Shown here piece by piece: positions 16,322 to 25,226 of a stretch of 64,000 bases of DNA. The translations under genes were made by a program, and so were the position numbers. Within the stretch, counting starts at the first letter, position 1; each line of letters opens with the position of its first letter. Source of the stretch: Verrucomicrobiota bacterium (GTDB taxonomy: Bacteria; Verrucomicrobiota; Verrucomicrobiia; Chthoniobacterales; SZAS-18). Location: positions 1 through 64,000 of the forward strand of contig JANXRG010000067.1 in the NCBI GenBank assembly GCA_025353105.1. The letters are read 5' to 3'. The notes under the pieces are model-generated. The model did not search any database. It was not told the origin of the DNA and worked only from the letters and a program-made list of their open reading frames with translations.

Positions 16322-16913
16322 TCCCGTTTCGGAGTGATGGATCGGTCTCATGAATTGCGTGAACGTCGCGGATTCGATCAGATCGTCCCACTCATGGAAG
16401 CGCAAGCACGGTGGAATAGAGAACCGTGATTGGAAGGACCCCTGACAAGTTGGCGCATTTTTAAAGGTCAGGTCAGATTACAGTCAATTTGTCGCCCTCA
16501 CGTGTCCGGTATTCGTCCGTGAACACGTCAAGTTACGCCGGGATGGATTCGCGCGCACTTTCGACGTCTATCCAATTGCCGCTTGCGGGCGTCGCTGCAG
16601 CGGATACCACCGCCGCGCGTTCCTGCCTAAAGACGGTCTGCGTGCCTTGGTCGTAATCAATCCGTTCCGCATCGCGGCCCCAGGCAACAATTGTCTCAAA
16701 TGGCCGCTCCGGCTGTTCAAAGGACAGGAGAATCGCCGGCTCCTGCATGATAACGTCGGCATTTGCATGGCCATCCTTTGCCTTGCGGCGACAACCGGTG
16801 ATAATCTGAAAGAGCTGCGAAAGAACCCCAATCCAAACCTCCGAATCTCTGAGTCTCTGTGGCAAATCATTCGCCTTCCGACCCTTCCCTTTCGACCCTC
16901 GACGCTCGTTCCG
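16322..16913. other. 592-base stretch between the porin and nucleotidyltransferase genes
   Basis: It should hold the promoter of the leftward porin-efflux operon close to 16322. The segment 16440-16530 is relatively AT-rich for this genome. One minus-strand ORF lies at 16533-16865 and is listed separately with low confidence. I see no RNA gene or strong hairpin. Confidence 0.5.
16533..16865 (-). CDS. Possible small hypothetical protein
   Basis: An open frame of 110 codons; the second half (from an internal Met, MQEPAILLSFEQPERPFE) reads more like protein than the first. It has no signal peptide, membrane segment or recognised motif. It may be a real 71-residue protein, a remnant, or chance in a GC-rich genome. 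It lies in the same direction as the genes on both sides. Confidence 0.3.
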   Translation of the reverse strand: MPQRLRDSEVWIGVLSQLFQIITGCRRKAKDGHANADVIMQEPAILLSFEQPERPFETIVAWGRDAERIDYDQGTQTVFRQERAAVVSAAATPASGNWIDVESARESIPA

Positions 16914-17891
16914 TCAGAAATCCTTCCCCTTCAGCTCACCGGCTGCGACGGACCCACCGCGCACAATGCACTGACGCAATCTCGCGCCCGCCGCCACTTC
17001 ACCACCCGGCCAAATCAACGAATCCTCGACGACCGCGCCATCGCCAATCACCGCGCCCGCACCAATCGTGCTGCAGCCCAGTACGCGCGCGCCGACGCCG
17101 AGGCGCGCGTCGGGCGAAATCCATTCGCGCCATCCGCGATCCGGTGCGCCGTAGCGCGGAAAGGTCTCCGCGAGATCACTCCGCAAGGCGCGATGCACTT
17201 CCAGGTATTCCTTGCGACTGCCCAAATCACGCCACTCGCCTTCGTCGATCACGACGCCGCCGATCGCGTGCCCCTCGCGGATCAAATCGATGAAGATCGG
17301 GATGATGGAAATCTTCGTCTCGGCGGAAATGTGCTCGAGGAGCGTGGGGGCGACGAGATAGATGCCGGTGAATACGTGCTCATGCGCGTGGCCCTTGGCA
17401 AATCGGTCGCGAACATCAAGTACCACGCCGCCTGCGGCGTCAAAGGCCACATGCTTCGGTCCGCCGCCCGAGCGCAAAATCATCGTCGCGAGCCGTCCGG
17501 ACGCCCGATGCGTCGCGAGAGCGGGCGCGAGCGGTAAATCCGTCAGGATGTCGCCGTTGTAGACGAGGAGCGGTCGGTCCCCGCGCAACAGATCCGCGAT
17601 ATTGCGAATGCCGCCGCCGGTCTCGAGCAGGATCGGCTCGTGCCGAAACACAATCGGGCGTTCGCGATACGAGGCTTCCGGAAATGTCGTTGCGAAAGCG
17701 TTGGGCAAATGGTGCGTGTTGACGATGAAGGAGTCCGCACCGACGTCCGCGATGAGGTGGTCAAACGCGAACGAGATGAGCGGCTTGAGACCAACGGGCA
17801 CGAGCGGTTTGGGCAGCTGGTCGGTCAGGGGACGCAACCGGGTGCCGAGGCCGGCGCCGAGGACGAAGCAATCGGGGGGAAGGAAATTCAT
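16914..17891 (-). CDS. Sugar-1-phosphate nucleotidyltransferase (mannose-1-P guanylyltransferase / MurU-like)
   Basis: A 325-residue enzyme that would form an NDP-sugar from a sugar 1-phosphate. The N-terminal nucleotidyltransferase fold has GAGLGTRLRPLTDQLPKPLV with the catalytic Arg and Lys, then ETGGGIRN and VYNGDILTD with the metal-binding Asp. The C-terminal part (about 260-325) is a short left-handed beta-helix of hexapeptides (ISPDARLGVGARVLGCSTIG and AVIGDGAVVEDSLIW). Substrate is not set by sequence: GDP-mannose, UDP-MurNAc and others are possible. It lies 19 bases after the SDR gene on the same strand. ATG 17891 was chosen at the family start. Confidence 0.86.
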   Translation of the reverse strand: MNFLPPDCFVLGAGLGTRLRPLTDQLPKPLVPVGLKPLISFAFDHLIADVGADSFIVNTHHLPNAFATTFPEASYRERPIVFRHEPILLETGGGIRNIADLLRGDRPLLVYNGDILTDLPLAPALATHRASGRLATMILRSGGGPKHVAFDAAGGVVLDVRDRFAKGHAHEHVFTGIYLVAPTLLEHISAETKISIIPIFIDLIREGHAIGGVVIDEGEWRDLGSRKEYLEVHRALRSDLAETFPRYGAPDRGWREWISPDARLGVGARVLGCSTIGAGAVIGDGAVVEDSLIWPGGEVAAGARLRQCIVRGGSVAAGELKGKDF

Positions 17892-17910
17892 GGATGCGAC
17901 GATGATTCGA

Positions 17911-18684
17911 CTATTGCTTCCCAGGCTTCTTCGCGAGGGCCGGCCGGGCAAAGGACTGGCACGCCGGCATCATCGAGATGAGATTAACGTTTACGCGCGG
18001 CGGACGACTTGCGATCCAACCCACGGTCTCGGCGATGTCCTCGGGCGTGAGCGGCTCCAGTCCTTCGTAAACCTTCGCGGCCTTCGCGTCGTCGCCCTCA
18101 AAGCGCACCTTCGAAAACTCGGTGCCGCCCGTCATGCCGGGCTCAAGCACCGTGACGCGCACGGCCGTGCCGAGCAGATCGGCGCGCAAGCCGAAGCTGA
18201 ACTGCCGCAGGAAGGCCTTGGTCCCACCGTACACGTGCGAGCCGGGATAAGCGTATTCAGCCGTGATTGAACCGATGTTGATCACGTGTCCTCGATTACG
18301 CTCGACCATTCCGGGCAGAACGGCGCGGGTGAGATACGTGACGCCCTTGATGTTCGTGTCGATCATCCGCTCCCAGTCCTCGAGTTTCGCCTCGTGTGCC
18401 GGCTCGAGGCCAAGCGACAGGCCGGCGTTGTTGACGAGCACGTCGATGGCGGACCACGCCGCCGGCAGCGCGTTGATCGCCGCCGCCACCGCGTGGCCAT
18501 CCCGCACATCGAGCGCCAGCGGGTGAATCCGATCACCGAATTCGCCGGCGAGATCCTGCAGCTTGTCGTGCCGCCGTGCCGCGGCAATTACGCGATAGCC
18601 GTCCCGGATAAATCTTCGCGCCATCGCGACGCCAATGCCGGCGGACGCCCCGGTCACCAAGACAATCTGCGGTGCAACGCTCAT
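17911..18684 (-). CDS. Short-chain dehydrogenase/reductase (YdfG-like)
   Basis: A 257-residue classical SDR. The cofactor motif is TGASAGIGVAMARRF with AARRHDKL after strand 2, which favours NADP. NNAGLS marks the central fold, and the catalytic Ser-Tyr-Lys appear in NIGSITAEYAYPGSHVYGGTKAF. PGMTGGTEFSKVRFEGD and a closing VNLISMMPACQSFA match the YdfG/serine-type dehydrogenase group that acts on 3-hydroxy acids. The exact substrate cannot be read. It lies between tamA and the nucleotidyltransferase on the same strand. Confidence 0.9.
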   Translation of the reverse strand: MSVAPQIVLVTGASAGIGVAMARRFIRDGYRVIAAARRHDKLQDLAGEFGDRIHPLALDVRDGHAVAAAINALPAAWSAIDVLVNNAGLSLGLEPAHEAKLEDWERMIDTNIKGVTYLTRAVLPGMVERNRGHVINIGSITAEYAYPGSHVYGGTKAFLRQFSFGLRADLLGTAVRVTVLEPGMTGGTEFSKVRFEGDDAKAAKVYEGLEPLTPEDIAETVGWIASRPPRVNVNLISMMPACQSFARPALAKKPGKQ

Positions 18685-18734
18685 GCCTCGATCTAACCGC
18701 GTCGATCAAATGCGCCAGCGGAATCCCGCTCCCA

Positions 18735-20828
18735 TTAGAACGCGATGCCGAAGCTGACGTGCAGGGCGCCCCGACTCTCACCCGGTTGCGGCGAGGGATT
18801 GAGACCGTAGTCGATGCGCAGCGGTCCGATCGGCAGGTTGTAACGGAGGCCGCCGCCGACCGCGGAACGCAGTCCGCTGAAGCTCGGGTTCCGCGTGACG
18901 TTACCGACGTCATAAAAGACCGCGCCGTGCAGATCACCGCGAATTGGGAAGTTGAATTCAACGTTGCTGATCGTGTAAGCAAGGCCGCCAATCGGATTTC
19001 CAGTGACCATGTCGCGCGGACCAAGCCGGCGCTCGGTAAAGCTGCGAACCGTGGTGGCGCCGCCGTTGAAGAAGCGCTCGTCGATCGGGATGCCGCTGCT
19101 GCCGCCGCTCATCGGTTCAATCAGGCCCGCGCGGAACCCGAACGCGAGTGTCGTCTTCTTGATCGGGATGTAATAGCTTAGCCGCATCGTGGCGCGGACG
19201 AATTCGAACTTGTCGCCGCTGCCGCTGCCTTGCGTGAAATTGACCGTCGCGTTGAAGGCGAGACCGCGCGCCGGGATGATGGGGCTGTCGCGAAAATCGA
19301 GCGTGCTGGTCAGGCCAGCGGACCCGACGATGTATTTGGTCGGTCCGGTGTTTTGCGGCGACACGAAGACCTGGGAGAGGTTCACGCCCCGTCCGGTGAC
19401 AAAGCCAGCCAACTCGACCTCGCGCGTCAACTTCCGCGAAAGCTGGGCGCTGAATCCGACCTCCCGTTTGTCGTAGCTGTCGAACTTAAATCCGCCCACT
19501 CCGATTTTAAGCAAAAGTTTGTTTTCCGTTTCGAGCCAGTGCGGATCCTCGTAGGTGAGCTCGCCCGTGTACGTGCGGGTCGAATACACGGCCCGGAAGC
19601 CGAGCGGCCGACCCGTGCCGAACAGGTCGCGATCGCGGGCCTCGAAACCGACGATTGGTCCGTCAAATGTGCCGTACCCGAGGGAGAATCCCACCTCTCG
19701 CGCCTTCGCTTCTTTGACGGTGAGGCCGAGTTTCAGCGTGCCGTCGGTCTGCGGTTGCGCGTTGATCCGGAGCACTTGGTAAAGCCCAGTCTTCATTTCA
19801 TCCTGGAACACTTTGTCGAGCTTCGCGGGATCGTAGAGCTCTCCACGCAGGACGCCGAAGCGGTTCCGAACGTACGCGGGTTTCAGGCGGTCAGTCCCTT
19901 CGACGGTAATCTCGCCGATTCGATAGGCGACGCCGGCCCGCGCCACGATTCGAACCGGTACGACAGCCTGGCGTGCCGCGTTGCGGTCGGTCCGCGCGAC
20001 GACCTCGGCGGCGTAGTAGCCCTTGCGCTTGAGGAACTCCTCGACCTTTCGGGCCATCGAATTGGCGCCCTCGATCGTAAAGGGCTCCTTCCGGAGTTTC
20101 TCGATCTGGCGCTGCACTTCCGCCCACGTGTCCGGCGTGGGTCGCTGGAAAAGAATCGCGCGCCGGAACCAGGAGGTCGGCGCCGGCTTCTCGGTGAACG
20201 CCGGCACGCCTTCGATTTGCACCCGGCCAAATTGGTACCGGGGACCCTCCCTAATGCGGACCCGCACATCCGACACGCGGCCACCCTCGCGCGGGATCGC
20301 CAACAGGGGATCGATAACGACCTCCGGAAATCCCTCGCTCACATAATAATCCACGAGCGCCTCCCGACCCGCGTTGAGATCGGAAAGGATGAACGGCAAT
20401 TGAATCCGGTTGGCCGGCACACGGTTGCGGGTGGGGGCGAGGAAATATTCCTTGAGCCGGCTCTCCGGCAAAGCCCGTCCGGCAATGAAATCGATTTTTC
20501 CAAGCAGCACGGGCTGTCCCTCGTCTACGGTCAACCTCAGGCGCCCGCCGGGGAGGATCGTGTACGTGACCAGGGCCCGCGCATACCCATTCCGGCGATA
20601 GAACAACTCAAGAAAGAAAGCCGCGTCGTCCGCGGTCGCGGGCGTGACTCCCTCAAGGGTGATCGCTTCCGTGGCATCACTCAACGCGTCCCGTAGCCGG
20701 TCCGGTGGAAAGGCCACCCCGCCGGTGATCTCGATGCGCTGCGTCACATCGGTCGCCAACTGTGCCTGCACGTTCCCGGCAAGGAGACTGACGAGCAGAG
20801 CGATGGCGGAGACGCGGGCAATCCTCAT
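18735..20828 (-). CDS. tamA: TamA/BamA-family outer membrane assembly protein
   Basis: A 697-residue Omp85-family protein with a signal peptide (MRIARVSAIALLVSLLAGNVQAQ), N-terminal POTRA-like domains (about 30-330, e.g. LRLTVDEGQPVLLGKIDFIAG and YQFGRVQIEG), and a C-terminal 16-strand barrel (about 360-697) with RGLAFNATVNFTQG, GGATTVRSFTERRLGPRD and a final strand ending HVSFGIAF. The last residue is Phe, as in barrels recognised by BAM. Its start overlaps the tamB stop by 4 bases, which supports TamA over BamA. It probably inserts or transports outer-membrane components with TamB. Confidence 0.9.
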   Translation of the reverse strand: MRIARVSAIALLVSLLAGNVQAQLATDVTQRIEITGGVAFPPDRLRDALSDATEAITLEGVTPATADDAAFFLELFYRRNGYARALVTYTILPGGRLRLTVDEGQPVLLGKIDFIAGRALPESRLKEYFLAPTRNRVPANRIQLPFILSDLNAGREALVDYYVSEGFPEVVIDPLLAIPREGGRVSDVRVRIREGPRYQFGRVQIEGVPAFTEKPAPTSWFRRAILFQRPTPDTWAEVQRQIEKLRKEPFTIEGANSMARKVEEFLKRKGYYAAEVVARTDRNAARQAVVPVRIVARAGVAYRIGEITVEGTDRLKPAYVRNRFGVLRGELYDPAKLDKVFQDEMKTGLYQVLRINAQPQTDGTLKLGLTVKEAKAREVGFSLGYGTFDGPIVGFEARDRDLFGTGRPLGFRAVYSTRTYTGELTYEDPHWLETENKLLLKIGVGGFKFDSYDKREVGFSAQLSRKLTREVELAGFVTGRGVNLSQVFVSPQNTGPTKYIVGSAGLTSTLDFRDSPIIPARGLAFNATVNFTQGSGSGDKFEFVRATMRLSYYIPIKKTTLAFGFRAGLIEPMSGGSSGIPIDERFFNGGATTVRSFTERRLGPRDMVTGNPIGGLAYTISNVEFNFPIRGDLHGAVFYDVGNVTRNPSFSGLRSAVGGGLRYNLPIGPLRIDYGLNPSPQPGESRGALHVSFGIAF

Positions 20829-23800
20829 CGGAAGCGAATCAGGTAGCGCACCTGCCCTCGAAAGTTTCCCTGCGAATCAAAATCGCTGAGGAGCAGCACG
20901 CGATCCGAGACGCGGAAACGCGCGGAGACACTTTGTTTTCCCGTCTTGGGGTCGGTGGCGCCGATATCGACGTCAAATCGGTCCCCCAGCGAATCCTGCC
21001 CGGACGGCGGGTCTTTCGACTTGAAAACCTTTCGCCACAACGACTGCGCGGTCAGAATGGCGGCCTTGCCCACCAGGGCGCCCGTGTCACTGCGCAGTTC
21101 ATCCAGCGTGGAGCCAGTCGCCAGCAACGTGACAATCTGCTCTTGTGGCAGCGGCGGATCGCTTGTGAAGACCGTTTTCGGATCGTCCGCGCGACCGTAA
21201 ATCGTGACATCGATCCGGCGGTCGCGCACCTGCGACTGGCCGCTGATATCGAGCAACGGATTGAAAGGCTGATCCGGCGTGAAGTAGATCGACCCATACG
21301 CGATGTCGAGCCGGCTGAAGGGGAGCCGGGCCGTGAGCTGTTCGATCGTGACCGGCCCCTTGAGCAGCGGGTGCTCGCCCGTGCCGGTGAGCTTCAGGTC
21401 GACCACCACGCGGCCATTCGCCAGATTGCCACGCACCCGGAAGGGATCGGCCGTGACGATCGCGACGTCGAACTTCCAGTCGCGCATCGGTGGGATCTTA
21501 ATGCCGATGTCGGCGCCCGTGTTGCGGGGCTTTGGCGGAGGGGGCGCGGTCGCGGGCCGTTTCTGTTCGCCCGGTAGGGAAATGGGCAGGATGTCGATGT
21601 CCTTGAGAAACCGGCTCTTGGTCAGCGCCACCCGACCCTTGACCAGCGCCGAGGCGACCGGACCATCGATCGTGAGGTCCGAATTCACACGCACGGTGAT
21701 CGAGTCGTCGCGCAGCGCCAGTACGTCGGTCGTCTTGATTGCAACATGGATCGTGCCCTTCTGCCAGTCGTTGTAGTCAACCCGACCGGAGGCGAAGAAC
21801 CGGCCGCCGGCAACTTCGCCCTGCACCTGTTCAAGCCGAACCTCCTTTTCATCGAAGGCGAGTCGGATCTTGAAATCTCGCAGCGCGGGAATGGACAGAT
21901 TTTCGAAGCGGGCCGCCGTCAAGTCCGCGCGCAGGCTGCCGCGCAGCGTCGGTTTCCCAAGCGTGCCGCCGATTGTGATGTCAGCGCCGGCATCGCCCTG
22001 GACGAAGCGTAATCCAGGAACAACGCCGATCGCGACATTGAGTGATGAGGGCGGCAGGCGAATGGATCCGGTGATCGGTGCGGCGAGATCCAGTTTCCCC
22101 GTTTCGACCAGTCTCGGTAGATCGATGGGCATTTCTCCCCTGAGACTGACCGGCTGCATCTGCGGCTGCTTCACCGCACCGTCGGCCGTAAGCCGGTTCT
22201 CGCGGAAACTCAGCGCGAGATCCAAGTCGGCCGACTTGAACCAGGTGAAGTCAGGCTTGCGCAGACCGCGACCTTGCAGGCTGAGGTCTGCGGTCAATTT
22301 CGAAAGGCTGCCCAGCGCTTTGAGCGAGAAGGCCACGGTGCCATCGAGCGGTGGTCTGCCTTTGAGATTTGCCGCGGTCCAAAGCTCCGCGAGCGGCAGC
22401 GGCCGGGCCACCACGAGGTCGACGTCGATCTTGTCGACGTCCGCAATCTTCATGCGGTTGAGATCCACCGGAACCCGCACATAGCCGCCCGCGAGTTCAT
22501 CGTTGACCCGTCGCACCGAGATACGCTCGACGCTGACAAGCGAGTCGACGAGTTGCGCCGAGCCGCGAAACTCAACCTGCCCCGCGCGAAGGGAGATTGT
22601 TGGCAAATCGATTCGCGCGCCTCCCTGCGAGCCCTCGATGTCCCCGTCAAAGGGACCGCTCCCCCCGTAGGTCACGCCGCGAGCCGCGATGGTCCCGCCG
22701 CCCGCGATCGTTTTCACGAGCGCCGAAAAATCGATCAGCTGACCGCTGGCCCGCCACTCAATCTTCAACGCGCCCCCCAGTTTTTCGCGGACGCCAGCCG
22801 CGCGCAACAATGCCTCGAACGCAGCCAGCTTGGGCAGGTTAACGTTGACGTCCGCGCGGAAGTCGCGATCGCCCGTGAGCCGCGCGTAACCTCCCAGCGC
22901 CACCGCGTTGTCCGCGTCGATTCGCACCTCGCATTGCTCAATCCAAGCGACTTCCTGCGCGGCCGAAATCCGGACGTCGAGCGACTGGATCGCCAGGTCG
23001 CGGATCCGCAGGTCGCGTCCGCTCAGGGCCAGGTTTCCAGTCCACGCGCCCGCCGCGAGTGCAACCTTTGTCCCACCCTCGAGCCGGCCCTGCAATGGGG
23101 GCGCCTCCCCGGCAAGCGAAAGTTGGCCCAAGTCCGGTGCTTGAATGCGCAGATCGAGGTCCAGAGCCGCCCATTGCCACCGCGCCAGCTCGGGCGAAAG
23201 TTTCGTGCGACCCGCAAGCGAAACGACGTTGCTGCCGCGCACGATCTCGAGGGCTTCGATCGTCGCGTTGTCGTCCCGCGTCGTGATGCGAATTCCGGCG
23301 CGATCGGCCGCTAAATCCTTCGTCTGAGGCTGCGTCACTTCACCGGTCAACTCCGCCACCAAACCGGTGAACCACGGCACGCCGCCTTTAAGCGTAGCCT
23401 GGCTCACGACAGCGTTGAGGCCCGCGGCGACGGTGGCGGCGGCCAGCTCGTTCACCCGCAGTTCGCGGATTCGAGTCGACGCGTGGACGTCGATCCGCCC
23501 CTCATCCTTTTCCCGGTTGCCGAACGACGCGTCGAACTCATCGACCATGCCCGAGAGCTGCGGGGGCACGACGGCGGGGTCCACGAGAAGTTGGGATGGC
23601 CATGAAATCGGGAGGGCGCGGATGGAGAGGCTGCCACTGCCCGGGTACTCCCAAAGATGCAAAGACGCGGGAACGCTCGCCTTCAGATCCAAACGGCCAC
23701 CCAGCACCTCCCCCGAGGCGGAACCGATGAGCCAGCCGGTGGATAGCTTCTCGAGTTGAATCGTGATGTCCTGAAATCTTGCCACCCCTGGCAGGTTGAC

Positions 23801-24529
23801 ATCGCGCAAGCTGAGCTCGCGGTTCGCGTAGCGGCTGCTTCCGCGAATGTCGAGGATGGGTTTCAGGCCGGGGACGGACATGCTCTTGATCTCGAAGTTT
23901 CCGTCGCCTCCCGGCACGAGCTCGAGCGTCAGCCCGGTGAACTCGATGCGCCGCCCGCCGGGTTGTTCGAGCACGAGGGTGACGTTGCGGAAAAGCGCTT
24001 TCCTGGGCAGCGGAAATCTAGGAATGCCGCCGCCGGGTTCGTCCTTCCCGGACGTCGGCGGGGGCGGCGGCCGGGAGACATCGAGCACGATCGTCACGTC
24101 CTCCACCTCCACTTCGTCGACGAAATCGCGGAGACCCGAGCGTAGAAAAGCCCACAGACTGTAGGTCGACTTGAAGCGTCCGATGCGGATGTCGCGCACC
24201 GTCCCGGGGGCGGTGGGAGAAATCTGCAATCGATCGAAAGAAAGGCTGGACCACAAATTTCCACCCGGCTCAAAGGCGATCTTAAGACTTTCGTTTCGAC
24301 CGAGGCGGTCGGCGTAAAACCGCGCGACAAAGAAGGCGATGGGCCGGAGCAAGGCGAGGAAGGCAACGATAAGGATTCCGAGCACGAGCAACGTCCAACG
24401 CAGCCACCGCCAACGTTTTCGGCGCGACGAATTCGGTTTGGTGGGGGATTCAGGCACGGGATCGGAAATCGGACGCGGGCGACGGCACAGACGGGATTTT
24501 CCCTCCCGTCGCAAGCGGAAAGGTGTCAT
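20825..24529 (-). CDS. tamB: TamB-like translocation and assembly module protein (DUF490)
   Basis: A 1234-residue AsmA-like/TamB protein with one N-terminal membrane anchor (about 45-66, LRWTLLVLGILIVAFLALL) and a long beta-rich periplasmic body made of repeated strands. The C-terminal DUF490 domain contains LPFSRLDIAYGSIYFTPDQPF, ITLLATGSTLDELRSDTGALVG-like text and ends RGQVRYLIRFR. Such proteins bridge the membranes and are linked to phospholipid transport and outer-membrane protein assembly. The first about 40 residues are basic and proline-rich, and the chosen start leaves 9 bases to the divergent gene, so the true start may lie further in. Here tamB precedes tamA, the reverse of the E. 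coli order. Confidence 0.9.
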   Translation of the reverse strand: MTPFRLRREGKSRLCRRPRPISDPVPESPTKPNSSRRKRWRWLRWTLLVLGILIVAFLALLRPIAFFVARFYADRLGRNESLKIAFEPGGNLWSSLSFDRLQISPTAPGTVRDIRIGRFKSTYSLWAFLRSGLRDFVDEVEVEDVTIVLDVSRPPPPPTSGKDEPGGGIPRFPLPRKALFRNVTLVLEQPGGRRIEFTGLTLELVPGGDGNFEIKSMSVPGLKPILDIRGSSRYANRELSLRDVNLPGVARFQDITIQLEKLSTGWLIGSASGEVLGGRLDLKASVPASLHLWEYPGSGSLSIRALPISWPSQLLVDPAVVPPQLSGMVDEFDASFGNREKDEGRIDVHASTRIRELRVNELAAATVAAGLNAVVSQATLKGGVPWFTGLVAELTGEVTQPQTKDLAADRAGIRITTRDDNATIEALEIVRGSNVVSLAGRTKLSPELARWQWAALDLDLRIQAPDLGQLSLAGEAPPLQGRLEGGTKVALAAGAWTGNLALSGRDLRIRDLAIQSLDVRISAAQEVAWIEQCEVRIDADNAVALGGYARLTGDRDFRADVNVNLPKLAAFEALLRAAGVREKLGGALKIEWRASGQLIDFSALVKTIAGGGTIAARGVTYGGSGPFDGDIEGSQGGARIDLPTISLRAGQVEFRGSAQLVDSLVSVERISVRRVNDELAGGYVRVPVDLNRMKIADVDKIDVDLVVARPLPLAELWTAANLKGRPPLDGTVAFSLKALGSLSKLTADLSLQGRGLRKPDFTWFKSADLDLALSFRENRLTADGAVKQPQMQPVSLRGEMPIDLPRLVETGKLDLAAPITGSIRLPPSSLNVAIGVVPGLRFVQGDAGADITIGGTLGKPTLRGSLRADLTAARFENLSIPALRDFKIRLAFDEKEVRLEQVQGEVAGGRFFASGRVDYNDWQKGTIHVAIKTTDVLALRDDSITVRVNSDLTIDGPVASALVKGRVALTKSRFLKDIDILPISLPGEQKRPATAPPPPKPRNTGADIGIKIPPMRDWKFDVAIVTADPFRVRGNLANGRVVVDLKLTGTGEHPLLKGPVTIEQLTARLPFSRLDIAYGSIYFTPDQPFNPLLDISGQSQVRDRRIDVTIYGRADDPKTVFTSDPPLPQEQIVTLLATGSTLDELRSDTGALVGKAAILTAQSLWRKVFKSKDPPSGQDSLGDRFDVDIGATDPKTGKQSVSARFRVSDRVLLLSDFDSQGNFRGQVRYLIRFR

Positions 24530-24538
24530 GGTCTCCCC

Positions 24539-25108
24539 ATGAATCGAGTGGCGCTGGGCTTTGCGGTGGTTCTTGTCGCCGGGCGGGTCCTGGCCGGCGA
24601 CCCGCCGGAGTCAGGCCTCCAGAATCCCGGCAAGGCGGATCAGTTTTCGAGAAACTTCTTTGAGCAGCAGCAGGGTCGGCCGGAGGGGTCGGTGAATCCG
24701 ACCAGGGAAGGCGTCCCCGCGCAGCAGCTTGCCGCCGGGACGTACACGCCTCCACCCGGCCGCGCGGAGCGAGGCACGAACATGGACGGCATCCGCGGAC
24801 CCATCGTCGCGGAGCTGCGCCAGGCGGTGCTCTTCAAAGTGGAATTTCTGCGCGTGCGCGATGGGTGGACTTTTCTCAAGGCGCAACCTCGCCGGCCGGA
24901 CGGCGGCCCGATTGATTACAAGAAAACGAAGTTCCGCGAGACTGTCGCATAGGGCATGTTCGACGGCTGCGTGCAGGCCCTGCTCAAGCGAAAGGGAACG
25001 CGCTGGGAGGCGGTTGATTGGAGCCTCGGCGCAACCGATGTTCCGTACGGCGACTGGTGGAAGAAATATCGTGCGCCCCAGTCGATTTTTGATTACGCGG
25101 AACCGTGA
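24539..25108 (+). pseudogene. Secreted protein gene interrupted by one in-frame amber codon
   Basis: A signal peptide (MNRVALGFAVVLVAGRVLA) starts a frame that stops at TAG 24950-24952 after 137 residues, then continues in the same frame for 51 more codons to TGA 25106-25108. The downstream part (GMFDGCVQALLKRKGTRWEA then VDWSLGATDVPYGDWWKKY and RAPQSIFDYAEP) is clearly protein-like and follows naturally from WTFLKAQPRRPDGGPIDYKK. I recognise a family of bacterial secreted proteins sharing these segments but know no function. The codon is one base from GAG/AAG/CAG, so a recent nonsense mutation or a sequence error is likelier than recoding. tamB diverges only 9 bases away. Confidence 0.75.
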
Positions 25109-25226
25109 GGAGGCGTCGAGGGTCCGGCGGCGAGTCTGGAAGACCAGGAGACTGAGGGACCGCGCGGCCAAAGTTTTGCAAAATCGGCAATTGCAAGCGG
25201 GAGTGTGGACCCTAACTTCCGGCCAC

